From Anaerocolumna xylanovorans DSM 12503 (GTDB lineage Bacteria > Bacillota > Clostridia > Lachnospirales > Lachnospiraceae): DNA of 64,000 nucleotides. Within the stretch, counting starts at the first letter, position 1; each line of letters opens with the position of its first letter. The stretch covers positions 1-64,000 of the forward strand of contig NZ_FRFD01000013.1 of assembly GCF_900143645.1 (NCBI RefSeq), written 5' to 3'. Positions 53,447-62,415 of this stretch are shown here, piece after piece. Position numbers and translations under genes: made by a program. Below the pieces are notes generated by a model. That model was not told the DNA's origin. It searched no databases and saw only the letters and a program-made list of their open reading frames with translations.

Positions 53447-53460
53447 AGTAAGTGGTTACT
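53447..53460 (+). promoter_or_regulatory. Possible TetR autoregulatory operator
   Basis: AGTAA and TTACT form a palindrome around GTGG, directly after the -10 box. Its right half TGGTTACT recurs inverted as AGTAACCA at 53521-53528, in the leader before the TetR start. Position fits autoregulation. Confidence 0.5.
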
Positions 53461-53554
53461 ACGGTATAAGATTGGAATGGAAGATACGATGTATTTTTCA
53501 TTTTTCTTATATAGGCATACAGTAACCAGATTTGTGGAATTCGTAGGAGAAATT

Positions 53555-54157
53555 ATGAAAAGTCAAGTATTACATCGCAGGGATAGACTGATTATCACTA
53601 CAATTGATCTTATAGATGAGTTGGGAATTCAGGGACTATCTACAAAAGAAATTGCGAAAAGAGAAGAGGTGTCGGAAGCAACCTTATTCAGACATTTTAA
53701 AAATAAAAACGATCTGCTTGCAGCGGTTTTGGATTATTTTGCTAAATTTGACGAAGATATTTTTCAGTCTGCCAGATACAGGAAAGCAAATCCCAAAGAA
53801 GCAATTCTCTTTTTTGTAAGCTTGTCCACAGAATATTATGAGAATTATCCTGCTATTACAGCTATTATTCAGATATTGGATGTACTCCGGTATGATCCGG
53901 AATTAAAAAGCAAAGTGGAAACTATCTATTTTCAAAGACTTAAATATATCACTCTTTTAGTGAAAGATGCCAAAATAAAGGGATATCTAAGAGAGGATAC
54001 CGATGCGGAAGCCGTCGGGGATATCATATCAGGGTTATGCAGAGAGGTTATACTGATGTGGAGAATGGAAGGAAAGAAGTTTCCCTTAAAAGAGCGCACA
54101 GTATCAGCATTGCAGCTTTTACTGGATAGAATTTTTATAATAGAGGGAGGAAAGTAA
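53555..54157 (+). CDS. TetR-family regulator heading the chemosensory cluster
   Basis: A 200-residue regulator. The N-terminal helix-turn-helix (GIQGLSTKEIAKREEVSEAT, LFRHFKNKNDLLAAVL) is typical TetR; the C-terminal helical domain would bind a ligand. The start at 53555 has TAGGAG 5-6 bases upstream and gives the usual length; a longer frame begins inside the promoter region. The stop codon touches the ATG of the CheY gene with no base between, so regulator and chemosensory proteins are co-translated. Confidence 0.9.
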   Translation: MKSQVLHRRDRLIITTIDLIDELGIQGLSTKEIAKREEVSEATLFRHFKNKNDLLAAVLDYFAKFDEDIFQSARYRKANPKEAILFFVSLSTEYYENYPAITAIIQILDVLRYDPELKSKVETIYFQRLKYITLLVKDAKIKGYLREDTDAEAVGDIISGLCREVILMWRMEGKKFPLKERTVSALQLLLDRIFIIEGGK

Positions 54158-54520
54158 ATGAAAAAAATCCTTATTGTAGATGATATGGTTTTTATGAGAC
54201 TATCAATTAAGAACATGTTGGAAAAGGAAGGACAATTTGAATTTTACGAGGCATCAAACGGAATGGAAGCAGTTCAAAGATATAAAGAATTTAAGCCTGA
54301 CTTGGTAACGATGGATATTACGATGCCTGATATGACAGGAATTGAAGCACTTAAATTAATCATAGAGTATGATCCGAAGGCTGTTGTCATGATGATTTCC
54401 GCTATGGGACAGGAGGCTATGGTAAGAGAATCCATCCTGTCGGGCGCTAAGACTTTTATCATTAAACCCTTTAAAGAGGAGCAGATGTTAAAAACTGTTC
54501 AAAAACTGTTATCAATATAA
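54158..54520 (+). CDS. cheY: CheY-like single-domain response regulator
   Basis: A 120-residue receiver with no output domain: D8/D9, phospho-acceptor D53 in TMDITMPD, conserved Ser-Ala (MMISAMG) and K in IIKPF. As a CheY it would carry the signal from CheA to the flagellar switch. GGGAGG within the TetR gene end is its ribosome binding site. It begins directly after the TetR stop and is followed by cheA. Confidence 0.92.
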   Translation: MKKILIVDDMVFMRLSIKNMLEKEGQFEFYEASNGMEAVQRYKEFKPDLVTMDITMPDMTGIEALKLIIEYDPKAVVMMISAMGQEAMVRESILSGAKTFIIKPFKEEQMLKTVQKLLSI

Positions 54521-54541
54521 ATTCCATTGGGGAGGTATAAT

Positions 54542-56578
54542 GTGCAGGACAAAATTACAAATGAACCGATGCTGGATGTGTATATTTTTGAAACATCCCA
54601 GCTCCTGGAACAGCTGGAGCAGACGGTACTAAAATGTGAAAAAGGGACGGGCTTTGCCGTATCAGATATCAATGAAATATTCCGCATCATGCATACCATA
54701 AAAGGATCTTCTGCCATGATGATGTTTCAAAATATATCGGTTCTTGCACATACAGCAGAGGATTTATTTTATTTCCTAAGGGAAGAAAAGCCCGAAGAGG
54801 TTGACTGTTCTTTCATTTGTGACGCTGTTTTCCAAAGCATTGACTTTATCAAGGTTGAATTAGAAAAGATAAAGAATGGCGATAAGGCAGACGGTGATTC
54901 GAAAGAAATAGCGGGAAGCATTAAAAATATTCTGTCAGAGCTAAAAGCAAACTGTGGATCAGTTAATATGCCCATAGATGAAAAGCGAAGAGAAGAAAAG
55001 CCAAAGAAGTATTACATAAGCCAGGACAGGGTAAATATTTCGCAATACAAATATGCCTATAAAGCAGTCATCTTCTTTGAGGATGATTGTGAGCTGGAAA
55101 ACATACGTGCCTTTACCGTAATTCATGAACTTAGTGGAACAGCGGGAGAAATCTGCCACGAGCCGGAAAATCTGGAAGATACCAGTGAGTGTATTGAAAA
55201 GATTCAAAAAGACGGTTTTCTTATATTCTTTCAATCCAATGAATCCTATGAACAGATAAAAGAACTTTTAGAAAATACAATATTTTTAAAAAAGCTGGAG
55301 CTTACCAACCTGGGAGAAAAAGGACACGAAAACAGTAAGGATACTGTTAAGGCGGCAGAGGGTATTTCCAAGAGGATAAATGATGTTCCAAAGGAAGGCC
55401 ATTCATCGGCAAATCAGGGTATAATCAGCGTGAATGTCAGTAAGCTTGACAAACTAATGGATCTGGTAGGTGAAATGGTAATAGCAGAAGCCATGGTAAC
55501 CCAGAACCCGGACTTAAAAGGCTTGGAGCTTGGAAATTTCCACAAGGCGGCGCGGCAGTTAAAGAAAATTACCGATGAGCTTCAGGATACGGTAATGTCC
55601 GTGCGTATGGTTCCCTTAGGACCGGTTTTCCTAAAAATGCAGCGGATTGTCAGGGATATGAGCAAACAGCTAAAGAAGGAAATCACGCTTCAAATAATCG
55701 GAGAGGATACCGAGGTAGATAAAAATATTATTGAGCATATTTCCGATCCCCTGATGCATCTTGTAAGAAACGCTGCCGATCACGGCATAGAGCCGCCGGA
55801 GGAAAGGCTTATGCAGAACAAGGACAGAACCGGAGTTATCACTTTGGAAGCGAAAAATGCAGGAGGAGATGTCAGGATAATAGTAAGGGATGACGGCAAA
55901 GGATTAAAAAGAGAAGATATTCTTAAGAAAGCACAGAGCCTTAACCTGTTACCAAAAAATCCGGAAGAAATGGAGGATAAGGAAGTATTCAACCTGCTCT
56001 TTCTGCCGGGCTTTTCAACGAAAGATGACGTTTCGGAATACTCAGGACGTGGTGTGGGAATGGATGTAGTAATGCAGAACATCCGCGCTATTGGAGGGAC
56101 GGTAACGGTGGACAGTAAACCTGGTAAGGGAATGTCCACTACCTTATCCATCCCTTTAACCCTGGCAATTATAGATGGTATGAACTTAAGAGTGGGCGAC
56201 TCTTATTATACGATTCCTATGGTATCTATCATAGAATCCTTAAGACCGCGGGAAAGGGATATTATAATAGACCCGGAAGGCAGAGAGATACTAATGATCA
56301 GAGGGCAGAGTTATCCCGTTCTAAGGCTTCACCGGCTTTATGATGTAAAAACTAAGATAACCTGTTTTACAGAAGGTATTATCGTTGTTGTAAGACAGGA
56401 GGGCAAGCTCTTTTGTATCTTTGCAGATGAACTGATTGGACAGCAGCAGGTTGTAGTAAAATCCCTGCCGGCTTATATACGGAAAATGAAACAGATCAAA
56501 GGACTGGCGGGCTGTACCTTATTGGGAGACGGAAGCATCAGCCTTATTCTTGATGCAGCAGGTCTGGCTGATTGTTAA
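54542..56578 (+). CDS. cheA: Chemotaxis histidine kinase CheA
   Basis: A 678-residue CheA. Order: HPt domain with H51 in RIMHTIKGSSAM, a divergent middle region of about 230 residues, dimerisation helices (LDKLMDLVGEMV), the HATPase core (HLVRNAADHGIE, DDGKGL, GRGVGMDVV) and a C-terminal CheW-like domain. GTG at 54542 is the start, with GGGGAGG 6 bases before; a TTG at 54527 would remove that site. It phosphorylates CheY and CheB under receptor control. Confidence 0.95.
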   Translation: MQDKITNEPMLDVYIFETSQLLEQLEQTVLKCEKGTGFAVSDINEIFRIMHTIKGSSAMMMFQNISVLAHTAEDLFYFLREEKPEEVDCSFICDAVFQSIDFIKVELEKIKNGDKADGDSKEIAGSIKNILSELKANCGSVNMPIDEKRREEKPKKYYISQDRVNISQYKYAYKAVIFFEDDCELENIRAFTVIHELSGTAGEICHEPENLEDTSECIEKIQKDGFLIFFQSNESYEQIKELLENTIFLKKLELTNLGEKGHENSKDTVKAAEGISKRINDVPKEGHSSANQGIISVNVSKLDKLMDLVGEMVIAEAMVTQNPDLKGLELGNFHKAARQLKKITDELQDTVMSVRMVPLGPVFLKMQRIVRDMSKQLKKEITLQIIGEDTEVDKNIIEHISDPLMHLVRNAADHGIEPPEERLMQNKDRTGVITLEAKNAGGDVRIIVRDDGKGLKREDILKKAQSLNLLPKNPEEMEDKEVFNLLFLPGFSTKDDVSEYSGRGVGMDVVMQNIRAIGGTVTVDSKPGKGMSTTLSIPLTLAIIDGMNLRVGDSYYTIPMVSIIESLRPRERDIIIDPEGREILMIRGQSYPVLRLHRLYDVKTKITCFTEGIIVVVRQEGKLFCIFADELIGQQQVVVKSLPAYIRKMKQIKGLAGCTLLGDGSISLILDAAGLADC

Positions 56579-56603
56579 AGCCTGATAAAAAGGGGTGATA
56601 ACC

Positions 56604-59600
56604 ATGTATGAAAGTATGATGTCCGATGAGGCTGTTGCACTTGCACAAGCCACTCTGTCTTCAATCGGAGAAGGCGTTGTTTCTACGAATATGGAACAAA
56701 AAATCATTTATATGAATGAAGCAGCAGAGAGCATATTGGAGATAAAAGCCGAAGAAGCAAGAGGAAAAGATTTCGGACAGGTAGTAAGCTTATGGGATGC
56801 CAGGAGCGGTACAAGGGTGGAAAGTCCGATTGGAGAAGTGCTAAGCGGCGAAAAGATCAAGGGACTTAAAAACAATACAGTCCTAAGAACGGGCAGCAAT
56901 AATGAAAAATACATTTCAGCAACCTTTACACCAATCGTTGACCAGAATTCTGCAATACGCGGAGCGGTGGTTACATTCAGGGATATTACAAGGCTTAAAA
57001 AACTGGAAATTGAAAACCTGAATGAAAAGAATAATCTGAAAATGATTTTCGATTATGCAGACGTAGGCATGGTTACCATAGACAGGGAGTATACCATAAC
57101 ACAGATAAATGACACGGCCCTGCAGTACTTAAACCGGAGCAGGGAGGAAATTATAGGAAATCCATTCACCGACAGCTTTCCCTGTACAGACAGCGTAATA
57201 AATAACTTCCGGTGCGGCAAGGGACCCCTGTGTAAAAACTGTAAATTCTGCAAGGCAGTCAGCTTGGCCTTTGGACAGGATATCAAAAGCGGGAATATCG
57301 AACAGCAAAAGACACCGTCTTGCAGCGGCAACCAAAGCGAATACTGGTTTCGCATCAGCGTAGCACCGATATCATTCAACTTTGCAAAATACAGTCTGAT
57401 AACCCTAACGGATATTACGGAGAGCAAGAACAAAGAAAAAACAATTATAGAGGCAAGAGATTCCTGCCGGAATATATTGGATCAGATCCCATCCTTTATA
57501 TGGCAGACGGACAGTAAACTTGCCTGTACCTATGCCAATAAAGTATGGTTGGATTTTTACGGGAAAAGCCTGGAAGAGGCACTGGGGTTCGGATGGTATG
57601 AATCCATTCATCCGGAAGATTTGCAAAAGTATGTTACTATCCGGGAGAAAGCAATGAAAAGCCAGGAATATTTCCAATCGGAAATACGGATACGCAGAAA
57701 GGACGGAGCATATGATTGGTGCATTGTAGCACATGCACCCTATTATAATCTGCAAGGAGAACTTAAAGGATACTTGGCTTCCATTCTTAACATACAAAAG
57801 CGCAGGGAAGCAGAAGAAAGACTGGAACGCTACCGGACTATATTTATCAGTGCAAGGGATATTGTTGTCATGATGGAGCCGGACGGGACCATCCTGGAAG
57901 CAAGTAAATCCGCACTGGAAGCTTATGGGTATACAAAAGAAGAATTGACCGGCATGAGTATCGGAAACATCTGGCTGGATAGCCATTTAGCAAGAGAGAG
58001 GCTTAATAAAAGCAGGCAAAAAGAGATTTTTTTGGAAGCTGTACATAAACGGAAAGATGGGAGCATTTTCGAAACAGAGGTCAGTACGCAGCTGGTTAAT
58101 ATCGGAGAAAAGATGATACTATTTAGTATCATCCGGGACATAACCGAGAGGAAAAGGACAGAAAGGGAAATACGTATAAGCCAGGAGCGCGCAGAGGCTG
58201 CCAACCAGGCTAAAAGTGAGTTTTTGGCAAATATGAGCCATGAAATCAGGACTCCTATTAACGGAATGACCGGCATGATTGACCTTACACTGCTGACGGA
58301 ATTAAATGACGAGCAGAAGGAAAATCTGATAACAGCCAAGGCATGTGCGGGTTCTCTGCTAAACATCATAAACGATGTATTGGATTTCTCCAAGATGGAA
58401 GCCGGGAAGATGTCTATTGAATACAAAGATTTTGATATCAAAGAGATGATGCAGGAACTTGTTAAATTGTACACCGTACGTGTAGAGGAAAAGGGACTCT
58501 CACTAAAATATTCCTTGCAGGAGGACATTCCAACATATTTGAACGGAGATTTGGGGCACCTTCGGCAGATTATTGATAATCTGATGAGCAATGCCGTTAA
58601 ATTCACCAATAAAGGTTATGTCAGCCTGGAAATCAGTAAGACCGGAGAAGTACAGGGGATGATAGAATTACTGTTCCGGATATCTGACACCGGTATTGGA
58701 ATTGCAGAGAATAATCTTTCTTCTCTGTTCACAAGTTTTCATCAGGTGGAACATTCCTTTACAAAAAAATACGGAGGTACGGGGCTTGGACTTGCCATTG
58801 CAAAAAGGCTCATAGAGATAATGGGAGGTACCATAGAAGTTGAGAGCAAAGAAGGAGAGGGCAGCAGCTTTTTCTTCCGCCTTAAATTCAGAGAAGGAAT
58901 TCCGGTTGCAAGTACAAAAAGAAACATACCGGAAATGCGGAAAACAGACAATCCTCTGAACATACTGCTGGTGGAGGATGATGAGATTAATCAGATGGTT
59001 ACCACCAATATGTTAAAGAAGCGGGGACATAAGGTTGAGCTTGCCCGTAACGGAAAAGAAGCGGTAGGGATGTTTAGGGACAAAAAGTACGATATTATAC
59101 TGATGGATATCCAGATGCCGGAGATGAATGGATTTGAGGCCACCCAGAAAATCAGGCAGATGGAAAGAGACGGGAAGCATATTCCAATAGTTGTCCTGAC
59201 TGCCTATGCCCTTGAAGGAGATAAGGAAAGATTCCTGCAGATGGGGATTGACGGCTATCTGCCCAAACCTGTAAACATGGATATGCTTTTCAATATGATT
59301 GAAAAAAACTCATACCCGGAGGGAGTTTATTTGGATAAGAACGGAGAAATAAAGTACCTTACCCGGATAGAGAAAGAAAAATCCTCTCCGAAGACAGAGG
59401 AGCTGTTAAAGGAACTTTCGGGAAATATAAAGGAGCTTGGCAAAGCAATAGAAGGCTGGGATTTTGAAGTAACAGAGAAGATGGCACATCAAATCAAAGA
59501 GCAGGCTATAAAAGCCGGATTGGATGTATTAAAAGACATTTGCTTTAAGACGGAATTGTCTGCCAGAAAGGAAGAGATGGAGAAAGTGAAGAAAAACTAT

Positions 59601-59648
59601 CAAAAGATGAAGGAGGAGCTGACAATTATCAGGGAACAGCTGGGCTGA
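56604..59648 (+). CDS. Multi-PAS hybrid histidine kinase
   Basis: A 1014-residue soluble sensor. Four PAS-like domains are read (about 15-130, 140-280, 290-400, 410-520). The second has a Cys cluster: C194, C204, C210, C213, C216 (C-x5-C-x2-C-x2-C at its end). Then come HisKA with H546 in NMSHEIRTP, HATPase, a receiver with D835 in LMDIQMPE, and a C-terminal helical part near MAHQIKEQA that could be a degenerate HPt. No membrane helix is seen. AGGGGTG precedes ATG 56604. It lies between cheA and a second CheY-like gene, unusual for a chemotaxis locus. Confidence 0.9.
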   Translation: MYESMMSDEAVALAQATLSSIGEGVVSTNMEQKIIYMNEAAESILEIKAEEARGKDFGQVVSLWDARSGTRVESPIGEVLSGEKIKGLKNNTVLRTGSNNEKYISATFTPIVDQNSAIRGAVVTFRDITRLKKLEIENLNEKNNLKMIFDYADVGMVTIDREYTITQINDTALQYLNRSREEIIGNPFTDSFPCTDSVINNFRCGKGPLCKNCKFCKAVSLAFGQDIKSGNIEQQKTPSCSGNQSEYWFRISVAPISFNFAKYSLITLTDITESKNKEKTIIEARDSCRNILDQIPSFIWQTDSKLACTYANKVWLDFYGKSLEEALGFGWYESIHPEDLQKYVTIREKAMKSQEYFQSEIRIRRKDGAYDWCIVAHAPYYNLQGELKGYLASILNIQKRREAEERLERYRTIFISARDIVVMMEPDGTILEASKSALEAYGYTKEELTGMSIGNIWLDSHLARERLNKSRQKEIFLEAVHKRKDGSIFETEVSTQLVNIGEKMILFSIIRDITERKRTEREIRISQERAEAANQAKSEFLANMSHEIRTPINGMTGMIDLTLLTELNDEQKENLITAKACAGSLLNIINDVLDFSKMEAGKMSIEYKDFDIKEMMQELVKLYTVRVEEKGLSLKYSLQEDIPTYLNGDLGHLRQIIDNLMSNAVKFTNKGYVSLEISKTGEVQGMIELLFRISDTGIGIAENNLSSLFTSFHQVEHSFTKKYGGTGLGLAIAKRLIEIMGGTIEVESKEGEGSSFFFRLKFREGIPVASTKRNIPEMRKTDNPLNILLVEDDEINQMVTTNMLKKRGHKVELARNGKEAVGMFRDKKYDIILMDIQMPEMNGFEATQKIRQMERDGKHIPIVVLTAYALEGDKERFLQMGIDGYLPKPVNMDMLFNMIEKNSYPEGVYLDKNGEIKYLTRIEKEKSSPKTEELLKELSGNIKELGKAIEGWDFEVTEKMAHQIKEQAIKAGLDVLKDICFKTELSARKEEMEKVKKNYQKMKEELTIIREQLG

Positions 59649-59687
59649 CAGCTTGGTCTAAGACGAATAAGAAGGAGGTGGCAGGAT

Positions 59688-60089
59688 ATGAGAATACTAA
59701 TTGCTGAGGATGACTTGATAAGCAGAAAATTCTTATATAAATTTTTAAGCAGGTACGGGGAATGCGATCTGGTAGTGGACGGGCTGGAAGCATTGGATGC
59801 ATTTTTAATGGCAGTACGGGAGAACCAGCATTATGACCTGATCTGTCTTGATATTATGATGCCGAAGGTAGATGGTGTTAAAGTATTAAAATCTATACGG
59901 GAACTGGAAGAACAGAAAAATATGCTTCCGGAAAAAAGAGCAAAAATCATTATGACTACGGCACTTGCAGAGACCAAGATAGTTCAGGACGCCATGGATA
60001 TCGGATGTGATGCTTATGCAGCAAAACCTCTTGATGTTGAAAAAATAGCAAAGGTGTTGGAGGACTTTGGATTTACGAAAGTATCATAA
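59688..60089 (+). CDS. CheY-like response regulator
   Basis: A 133-residue lone receiver: D8/D9 in AEDD, phospho-acceptor D55 in CLDIMMPK, TT in IIMTTA and K in AAKPL. It is longer than the first CheY and has the AAKP variant, as in receivers that serve hybrid kinases. AGAAGGAGG precedes the ATG. It may take phosphate from the hybrid kinase upstream or from CheA. Confidence 0.9.
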   Translation: MRILIAEDDLISRKFLYKFLSRYGECDLVVDGLEALDAFLMAVRENQHYDLICLDIMMPKVDGVKVLKSIRELEEQKNMLPEKRAKIIMTTALAETKIVQDAMDIGCDAYAAKPLDVEKIAKVLEDFGFTKVS

Positions 60090-60112
60090 AACAATGGGAA
60101 GGAGAGGATGGC

Positions 60113-60598
60113 ATGGATGACGCGCAGAGATTTATAGAGGAAGAGGAGGATACGCAAAAGGACAGGTACTTGACATTCCAGATAGGAAGCGAAGTATATG
60201 GGATAGAAATTAAGTATGTGACAGAGATTATCGGAATACAGCCTGTCACAGAGATACCGGAGCTTCCGGCTTACATGAAGGGAATCATCAATCTGCGAGG
60301 CAAAATTATACCGGTGATGGATATACGGCTGCGGTTTAAAAAGGCACCCAGGGAATACAATGACAGAACCTGTGTTATCGTAATAGATATTAATGCATTG
60401 TCGATCGGACTTATTGTTGACAGCGTAGCAGAAGTGTTGACAATACCGGAAGAAGACATCGTATCCCCTCCTGATGTAAAAAGCGGCGGGAACCGTTTCA
60501 TGAAAGGGATTGGTAAGGCAGGAAATGAGGTAAAGCTTATATTGGATTGTGAGCATCTGCTTAATGAGCAGGAGCAGGAGAATTTGATAAATATCTAA
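60113..60598 (+). CDS. cheW: Chemotaxis coupling protein CheW
   Basis: A 161-residue CheW. YLTFQIGSEVYGIEI opens the SH3-like domain, with MKGIINLRGKIIPVMD as the most conserved segment and GLIVDSVAEVL after it. It links chemoreceptors to CheA. GGAAGGAGAGG lies upstream of the ATG. The MCP gene follows after a 111-base leader. Confidence 0.94.
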   Translation: MDDAQRFIEEEEDTQKDRYLTFQIGSEVYGIEIKYVTEIIGIQPVTEIPELPAYMKGIINLRGKIIPVMDIRLRFKKAPREYNDRTCVIVIDINALSIGLIVDSVAEVLTIPEEDIVSPPDVKSGGNRFMKGIGKAGNEVKLILDCEHLLNEQEQENLINI

Positions 60599-60600
60599 AA

Positions 60601-60709
60601 AGCACAGACCGGAAGAAATTAAAAAGAAAGGATGCCACAGTTATATCTTCCGGATGAAAAATAGTGGCAATACCACAGGCCTAGCCTTAAGGTTATTGGT
60701 TTACAAAGG
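60601..60709 (+). promoter_or_regulatory. Structured leader of the MCP gene
   Basis: CCGGAAGA (60609-60616) can pair with TCTTCCGG (60646-60653). Inside that loop TGCCAC (60633-60638) can pair with GTGGCA (60664-60669) beyond it, the topology of an H-type pseudoknot. GTGG (60664-60667) can alternatively pair with CCAC (60673-60676). The start codon has AAAGG directly against it, so initiation may depend on the fold. No known riboswitch was recognised. Confidence 0.4.
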
Positions 60710-62404
60710 ATGAAATTTAGAGATTTAAGAATCGCTACAAAGCTTCTTATAGGATTTGTTATAGTTGCAGCCATTGCAGGGGCTGTCGGAGGAGTAGGAA
60801 TTTACAACCTTTATTCCATGGATAAGAAATACACTTCCCTATATCAGAATTACGGTACGCCATTGGGAAATATCGCAGAGGCCTCTCTGGATTTCCAGCA
60901 GATACGTGTTAGTCTTAGAGATCTGCTGTTAGAGGAGGACAATGCGAAGCAAAAGGAATATGTGGAGAAAGCGGAAACTTATCATGGAGAAATGACGAAA
61001 TCCCTTTCTGTATTTGAAAGCTCTCTTCAGACAGCGGAAGGAAAAGAGGTATTTGCTAATCTGACGGCTGCATTAGATGAATACCAGCCTTTGCAGGAAC
61101 AGATAATACAATTGGCTCTGGATGGTCAAAAAGAAGACGCCACCGCTTTATTAAAGAAAAATAGCAGTGCGGAATTGGTAGCGGAAATAACAACGGATAT
61201 CGATAAATTATTCGAGTTAAAAGACGAGGGCGGAAGCAGCTTATCCAAACAATATAGCGCGGATTCCCGGAAGACGATTGATCTTGTAGTTGGCATCGTT
61301 GTCGTAGCAGTCTTAATTGCTGTTTTTCTTGGGATTATACTTTCCCGTATAATCAGTAAGCCTATAGTAAATATGGTTGGGGTTGCTGAACGGGTTGCAC
61401 AGGGAGACCTGGATTTAGAGGTGGAAGCTCGTGGAAAAGACGAGATAGGTATCCTGTCTGAAGCTATACGTAAAATGGTCGATAATCTGAATGGAGTCAT
61501 GGCAAGCATCAGTACCGCTGCACAGCAGGTTTCCATCGGTTCCTCCCAGCTTTCCGATACAAGCATTGTACTTTCCCAGGGAGCTACCGAGCAGGCCAGT
61601 ACCATTGAAGAACTGTCTGCATCTGTGGAAGAAATATCTGCACAAATCAAAACCAATGCCGATAATGCCGATAAGGCAAATTCAATTACAGGGCAGACAA
61701 AACTTAGTGCGATGGACGGAAATGCCCAGATGCAGGAAATGCTTCGAGCAATGGAGGATATAAACAATGCCTCCATGAACATATCTAAGATTATAAAAGT
61801 AATTGATGATATTGCCTTCCAAACTAATATTCTTGCCTTAAATGCGGCGGTAGAAGCAGCAAGAGCAGGGCAGCATGGCAAAGGCTTTGCAGTTGTTGCG
61901 GAGGAGGTACGTAATCTGGCGGCCCGTTCAGCTGATGCAGCAAAAGAGACAACGGCCATGATAGAAGGTGCTGTAAAGAAATCTGAAAGCGGAACGAAAA
62001 TTGCCAATGATACAGCTGCAGCGCTTAAGAAGATTGTAGAAGGTATAGAAAATGTAGCAAGTCTGATCAGTAGTATATCGGTTGCTTCCAATGAGCAGTC
62101 CATAGGGATTGAGCAGGTAAATCAGGGTATTATCCAGGTATCGACTGTAATCCAGACGAATTCCTCCACCTCCGAAGAAAGCGCAGCAGCCAGTGAAGAA
62201 TTGGCAAGCCAGGCAGTATTATTGGAGGATCAGGTGCAGAAATTTAAATTAAAAAATCAGAAGAATTATGATATCCGCAAAGAAGCCGCCAGTTCCGACT
62301 TCAGATACGGCCATAATAACAGTTCAAAGAAGATCGACGGAGGACATAACCCGGAAAAAATAAAAAAAATCATATTAAGTGATGAAGAATTTGGGAAATA
62401 TTAG
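60710..62404 (+). CDS. Methyl-accepting chemotaxis protein
   Basis: A 564-residue transmembrane receptor. TM1 is at about 12-33, a four-helix-bundle ligand domain follows, TM2 is at about 190-210, then HAMP and a long coiled-coil signalling domain whose tip reads DIAFQTNILALNAAVEAARA (about 366-385). QGATEQASTIEELS and SSTSEESAAASEEL are methylation-helix segments. The ligand is unknown. No CheR-tether pentapeptide is seen at the C-terminus. ATG 60710 is the natural start although AAAGG lies against it. Confidence 0.93.
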   Translation: MKFRDLRIATKLLIGFVIVAAIAGAVGGVGIYNLYSMDKKYTSLYQNYGTPLGNIAEASLDFQQIRVSLRDLLLEEDNAKQKEYVEKAETYHGEMTKSLSVFESSLQTAEGKEVFANLTAALDEYQPLQEQIIQLALDGQKEDATALLKKNSSAELVAEITTDIDKLFELKDEGGSSLSKQYSADSRKTIDLVVGIVVVAVLIAVFLGIILSRIISKPIVNMVGVAERVAQGDLDLEVEARGKDEIGILSEAIRKMVDNLNGVMASISTAAQQVSIGSSQLSDTSIVLSQGATEQASTIEELSASVEEISAQIKTNADNADKANSITGQTKLSAMDGNAQMQEMLRAMEDINNASMNISKIIKVIDDIAFQTNILALNAAVEAARAGQHGKGFAVVAEEVRNLAARSADAAKETTAMIEGAVKKSESGTKIANDTAAALKKIVEGIENVASLISSISVASNEQSIGIEQVNQGIIQVSTVIQTNSSTSEESAAASEELASQAVLLEDQVQKFKLKNQKNYDIRKEAASSDFRYGHNNSSKKIDGGHNPEKIKKIILSDEEFGKY

Positions 62405-62415
62405 AGTGGCCTCCT

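Noticed and set aside
57923..58609. 228-residue minus-strand reading frame within the hybrid kinase gene
   Set aside because: It is a shadow of the PAS/HisKA region; the plus-strand frame carries all motifs.
61126..62103. 325-residue reading frame on the minus strand
   Set aside because: It lies wholly inside the MCP gene on the opposite strand. Its Ala/Ser/Ile-rich low-complexity product is an antisense shadow of the coiled coil, and no ribosome binding site was seen.
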